DNA from: Symbiodinium natans
Lineage: Eukaryota > Sar > Dinophyceae > Suessiales > Symbiodiniaceae
Length of the DNA stretch: 64,000 bases
Reading direction: 5' to 3'
Assembly: GCA_905221605.1 (NCBI GenBank)
Contig: CAJNDS010002110.1
Span: forward strand, 168,501 to 232,500
The notes under the pieces are model-generated. The model had not been told where the DNA came from and ran no database searches. It was given only the letters and a program-made list of their open reading frames with translations. Position 1 is the first letter of the stretch, and every line of letters begins with the position of its first letter. Shown here piece by piece: positions 60,766 through 64,000 of the stretch. A program made the position numbers and the translations under genes.

Positions 60766-61090
60766 TCAGACTCGGACCACGCAAGCTATCGTGTAGCCCA
60801 GGCGCCCACCACGCGAGCAGTCCCAGGTGTCCATTGACTGGGAATAGAGTTTCTGGATATTGCTCTTGCGGCAACGCCCATGTGTATGTGCAGACCAGGA
60901 ATGGGAAAGGTCCGCCGGCCAGCCTACCGAAATGCGCAGCATTGGCCAGGAAGGTTTGTTGGCAATCAGTGCACTTAGGGGGCAGTTGCCTACTCGGGCG
61001 GCCCAGCTAAGAGCAGCCGAAGGCACGCTAGGAGTTTCTTTACCACAGGTGCCAGATCGTTCCATGTACAACGTGGATGAGGTAGGTCCT
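60766..61090 (-). CDS. Possible exon of minus-strand gene
   Basis: Minus frame TLYMERSGTCGKETPSVPSA, ALSWAARVGNCPLSALIANK and LSHSWSAHTHGRCRKSNIQK. Moderately protein-like. Family unknown. Confidence 0.35.
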
Positions 61091-61239
61091 TGCAAGTACA
61101 TGACGCACTCATGGACTTCGGACAAACCGACATGGCGTGCATGACACTCGGGGCTGCCAGGCCGCATCTTGGGGCCGTCCCGACATCGAAACCCAGCACA
61201 AGACACCGCCTGCGCAATAAGAATTCCCAGTCGACAATG

Positions 61240-61440
61240 CCTCGCACGCATGCCTCACCGACCATGGTTCCACGATGCCCGCAAGTTCGCTTGTCACAGG
61301 CAAAGGCTTCATCTCGCAGAGCCGGGCGCAGTGCTGTGGACCATCTATCTGCTCGAAGACTGCTGGGAGCCTTTCTGAGACCTGAGTTGCCCCGCAAAAA
61401 TCTGCCCAGTAAACACTGTCAAACCGGTGCGATGTTGACA
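61240..61440 (-). CDS. Possible exon of minus-strand gene
   Basis: Minus frame RFDSVYWADFCGATQVSERL, PAVFEQIDGPQHCARLCEMK and PLPVTSELAGIVEPWSVRHA. Family unknown. Confidence 0.4.
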
Positions 61441-61719
61441 GGACGATGCTTCGAATGAGAATCCTAGGGTGCGGCACAGGACTGACACACGACTGGGGCC
61501 TTATCCTCAACGTTGGATTGGTGAGGTCACCCGGCTTCAGCATTTACATCCATTTGTCATTGGCTAGCCCTAAGGATTCGATCCAACATCAAGTCAATGT
61601 TCTTGCTGCTCCGGTGCAAGAACTGTAGAACTTCGATCAGGGCATCAAAAGGGAGAGACTAGCATTCCTGCGAATCATGAAGCATGCCAAGGCATAGAAT
61701 TCTTGTTGGCAGGCTAGTT

Positions 61720-61901
61720 GCCCAATGTGACACAGCGGCTGCCCATGGCCAGATGTCAGTCGACTCTTCTGGAGGATACACCGGTTTGCGCGCACGGCTC
61801 GACTGGGCCTCTTCTGGCCATCGAAGCTTCGAGGCCGGCAATACATCGTCACTCTTATCTGGCTGCTTGCGCTTTCCAGACACTCGACGCATCCCCGACA
61901 A
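61720..61901 (-). CDS. Possible exon of minus-strand gene
   Basis: Minus frame SGKRKQPDKSDDVLPASKLR then WPEEAQSSRARKPVYPPEES. Charged linker-like sequence; family unknown. Confidence 0.35.
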
Positions 61902-62109
61902 GCTTTGAAAAAAAACACTACCCCCAATCCACCCTGGACTGAGCCTGAAGGCAATGACTCAGATGCGGATGGCAACTTGCATTCGAAGCCAGCTGACGGA
62001 ATGGTCAAGATACAGAATGATTTATCACTGCCATGCGGCAAGCAATGACACTGCTGCTTCAGGCGGGAACCCTGAAGCAGCAGCGCTCAGAGTGGCACCA
62101 TCGTCCAAG

Positions 62110-62325
62110 CCTGGCAACGGCGCCACTTAGCAGATGCAGAGGCACACGAACTGGAAGAAGGTGATTCTTCAGTTCCAGCATTCGGCATGCGCGAAGCCCA
62201 GAGACAGAGACTGAAGATGTTCCACGTGAGCTCTACTATACAGAATCTAAGCTCTGACAGCTTAGCTGCAATGGCTGGCCTAGTTGTTCAAGGCGCGGTC
62301 GATGCCTCCAAGCAGTGCGCCAGGT
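62110..62325 (+). CDS. Possible plus-strand exon with GT donor
   Basis: Plus frame WQRRHLADAEAHELEEGDSS, AFGMREAQRQRLKMFHVSST and LSSDSLAAMAGLVVQGAVDA, ending TGCGCCAG|GTGATT, a good GT donor. It lies opposite to the surrounding minus exons, so either another gene starts here or the strand call is wrong. Confidence 0.4.
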
Positions 62326-62329
62326 GATT

Positions 62330-63500
62330 CTCTGCATAAGCCTACTTTAAACGGCGGTTAAAGAGCATGGTGAAACCCAGACATGGTCCGGGGCACGAAA
62401 GCAGAAAAGCCTCAGCATGAAATCATGCATGTATGCCTTCCCATATGCCTTCCAAATGGCAACGCGTAGAATTCTCACACGCGCAATGGACACGCAACCG
62501 AAAGGGTTTCATGAAGGGATTTAGGTAAACCCACAGCCCTTGCCGAAGCTCTTGCAGGCGCCCCGGCGAGAACTTCCTGCAGCATGTTCTGCCCGCCCAC
62601 CTGCTCGTGCAAAGTCTGTAAGACTCTCATGCCTTGCTTGTGCAAAGTCAGCTAGACAAGCTCATTTCCGCCAAGAATGCCCCCAGAAAACGCAAAGGCC
62701 AGCAGCGTGTCAACTGCCTAGGTAACCCGTATGTGCATGAACATGACAGCACAAGCGTTTTCTTTGTCACCGCTCCAGACGGTGTAGAGTCTGTAGAGGT
62801 TGACACTGCAATACGCAGCACCTCCAGAAGCCAACTTTTTGCCCTGTGGTTCCGATTGGGCTGCACTGAGTCTGAGTCTATCGCTGGAAGGCCCATAGCC
62901 AATGGTCTCGACGTCATTAAATTAAATTACGGCTATTTTTCAAGATGACATATCTTGCCCAGAAGGGAACACTGGCACAGCAGCAGGTCTGCTTGTAGAG
63001 GCGCAAAAGTCAGTTCTGTCTGGCCCTTCATGAATGCAACATCTCTTGCTCACGACATCACGTTTCAGATTCACTGCTAGAACTACATTATTTTACATGC
63101 CATTTCTTGCCACAGGCATACAAATCCGGACAACGAGGGCCTGTCCACGCCTGACTAAGCAAAACGCGTGTGCGAGCCTGACAGGCGAGAACGCTGACAC
63201 ACCAGCAGGTCTGCTTCAATGACAATAGGCACAAAATCAGTTGACTCTGGCCCTTGAGTGCAACGTCGCTTGCTCTCGACATGTGTGACTGCTACAACTA
63301 CTTTTGGAGATGCCTTTCTTGCACAAAGGGCTCAGATATCCGCACATCTCCGAGGCGGCCCAAAACCGAGTGAGTCACAGGCGGGATCTCGGACACCCGG
63401 GCAGGTGTAGCTGTCAAGGCACAAAATCAACAAAGTGCTTTCGGGTGGTGCTATTTGTCTCTTTGTTAGGCAATATCTCCACATCTCGGGCCTCGACTCT
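62330..63500. other. No gene assigned
   Basis: Several short ORFs on both strands. The plus frame at 62634-62948 (STSVFFVTAPDGVESVEVDT) is the most protein-like, but none is backed by a motif. Two imperfect copies of a segment with GACAGGCGAGAACGCTGACAC/CACCAGCAGGTCTGCTT are visible near 62960 and 63180. Confidence 0.35.
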
Positions 63501-63522
63501 ACGACATGCCTGCCTTGCGAAA

Positions 63523-63700
63523 TCACTCGTCGGCTTCCTCGGCGTTTTTGTCATTGGGGTTTGCTGCAAAGATCTCTGGAAAAAGCTCTCCTATGTCTGC
63601 ACAGAGATCGCCATCGTGCCACTTGCTGTTCTTCTCATCGGCGATCAACCTTACTGTGTAGTAACCCTCAGGAAACATGCCACGCTGCAGCCTCTGTCTC
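63523..63700 (-). CDS. Exon of minus-strand gene, GYYTVRLIADEK part
   Basis: Minus frame EGYYTVRLIADEKNSKWHDG, DLCADIGELFPEIFAANPND and KNAEEADE. The neighbouring upstream frame (63700-63994) is also clearly coding but one base out, so a short intron, frameshift or sequence error lies near 63690. Confidence 0.5.
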
Positions 63701-63994
63701 TGGCACACTGCCGAAAAGCGGCGGCAACGCGGCGGCATCCATGACGCCATTCATCCAGTCCGCCATGTGATCGCAGGTCACAATGGCAGTGTACAAGATG
63801 TCGTTGCGCATGCAGTGCTTGGCTAGCTCGGGGCCAGGCGTTGCATCGACCACGACAGCAGCATGGAAGGCCCGAAGCATGCTGCCCCAGACGCTGCCGC
63901 TGATGATATCTCCGCAATGCCAGGGCACGCGGCCGTCTGGCCTCTCCGCAGTCCTGGGATGCGTTCGAGGTGACACTCCACATCTGAAGGGCAT
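63690..63994 (-). CDS. Exon of minus-strand gene, reaching the window edge
   Basis: Minus frame VPWHCGDIISGSVWGSMLRA, FHAAVVVDATPGPELAKHCM, RNDILYTAIVTCDHMADWMN and GVMDAAALP. The VVDATPGPE segment followed by a second strand recalls a nucleotide- or SAM-binding fold. From memory, similar 'D(A/L)TPG' segments occur in a multicopy dinoflagellate family; not verifiable here. It continues beyond the window. Confidence 0.5.
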
Positions 63995-64000
63995 CCGTTT

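Overview
This window looks like nuclear DNA of a dinoflagellate or close relative. Four things point that way: pervasive plant/alveolate-type telomere heptamers (TTTAGGG/CCCTAAA); a secreted sulfotransferase-like protein whose processed N-terminus carries an 'SLLQ' motif that I remember as common in dinoflagellate proteins; introns that start with GC as well as GT and have short direct repeats at both splice sites; and a possible relic of the dinoflagellate spliced leader. No bacterial operon, tRNA, rRNA or CRISPR array was seen.

Layout. (1) About 1-49.3 kb is a mosaic. Short telomere-repeat tracts (20-125 bp) occur every 100-400 bp in alternating orientation, mixed with small palindromic terminal-inverted-repeat elements of 90-170 bp in several families. 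The GC-richer pieces between them read as short open exons. An intronless sulfotransferase gene (16.16-17.14 kb, minus) is the only long intact ORF. A katanin-type AAA ATPase can be assembled from minus-strand exons at 48.05, 47.3, 45.07, 44.27, 43.8, 40.55 and 40.4 kb. It runs in frame into a class I methyltransferase-like module (40.36-38.99 kb). A second AAA ATPase fragment lies at 31.3-29.28 kb, minus. (2) 22.8-23.5 kb is a large trinucleotide/nonamer microsatellite, and 41.6-42.34 kb is a 259-bp tandem triplication. (3) At about 49.3 kb the telomere tracts and small elements stop abruptly. From 49.7 to 64 kb the sequence is ordinary exon-intron DNA with minus-strand exons of one or more multi-exon genes that I could not assign. 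Some exons resemble transposase-derived dinoflagellate families.

Main discovery. Within the methyltransferase module two telomere-repeat tracts (93 and 101 bp) sit inside codons. Each is flanked by a 10-11 bp duplication of host coding sequence, and removing one tract plus one repeat copy restores the reading frame exactly. In each case the duplicated bases contain AG|GC, so the insertion brings a ready GC-AG intron. A 149-bp non-telomeric element in the same gene does the same with a 5-bp duplication. Several palindromic elements elsewhere (7.2, 28.8, 35.6 and 46 kb) also leave an open frame when excised with one duplication. The sequence therefore suggests that telomeric tracts and small TIR elements behave as introners, intron-creating insertions, and that much of the 49-kb mosaic is genes broken into small exons. 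This is inference from junctions; it needs RNA evidence.

Limits: many small exons are open on both strands, so their strand is uncertain and is marked as such. Exon edges outside the homology-supported genes are approximate.
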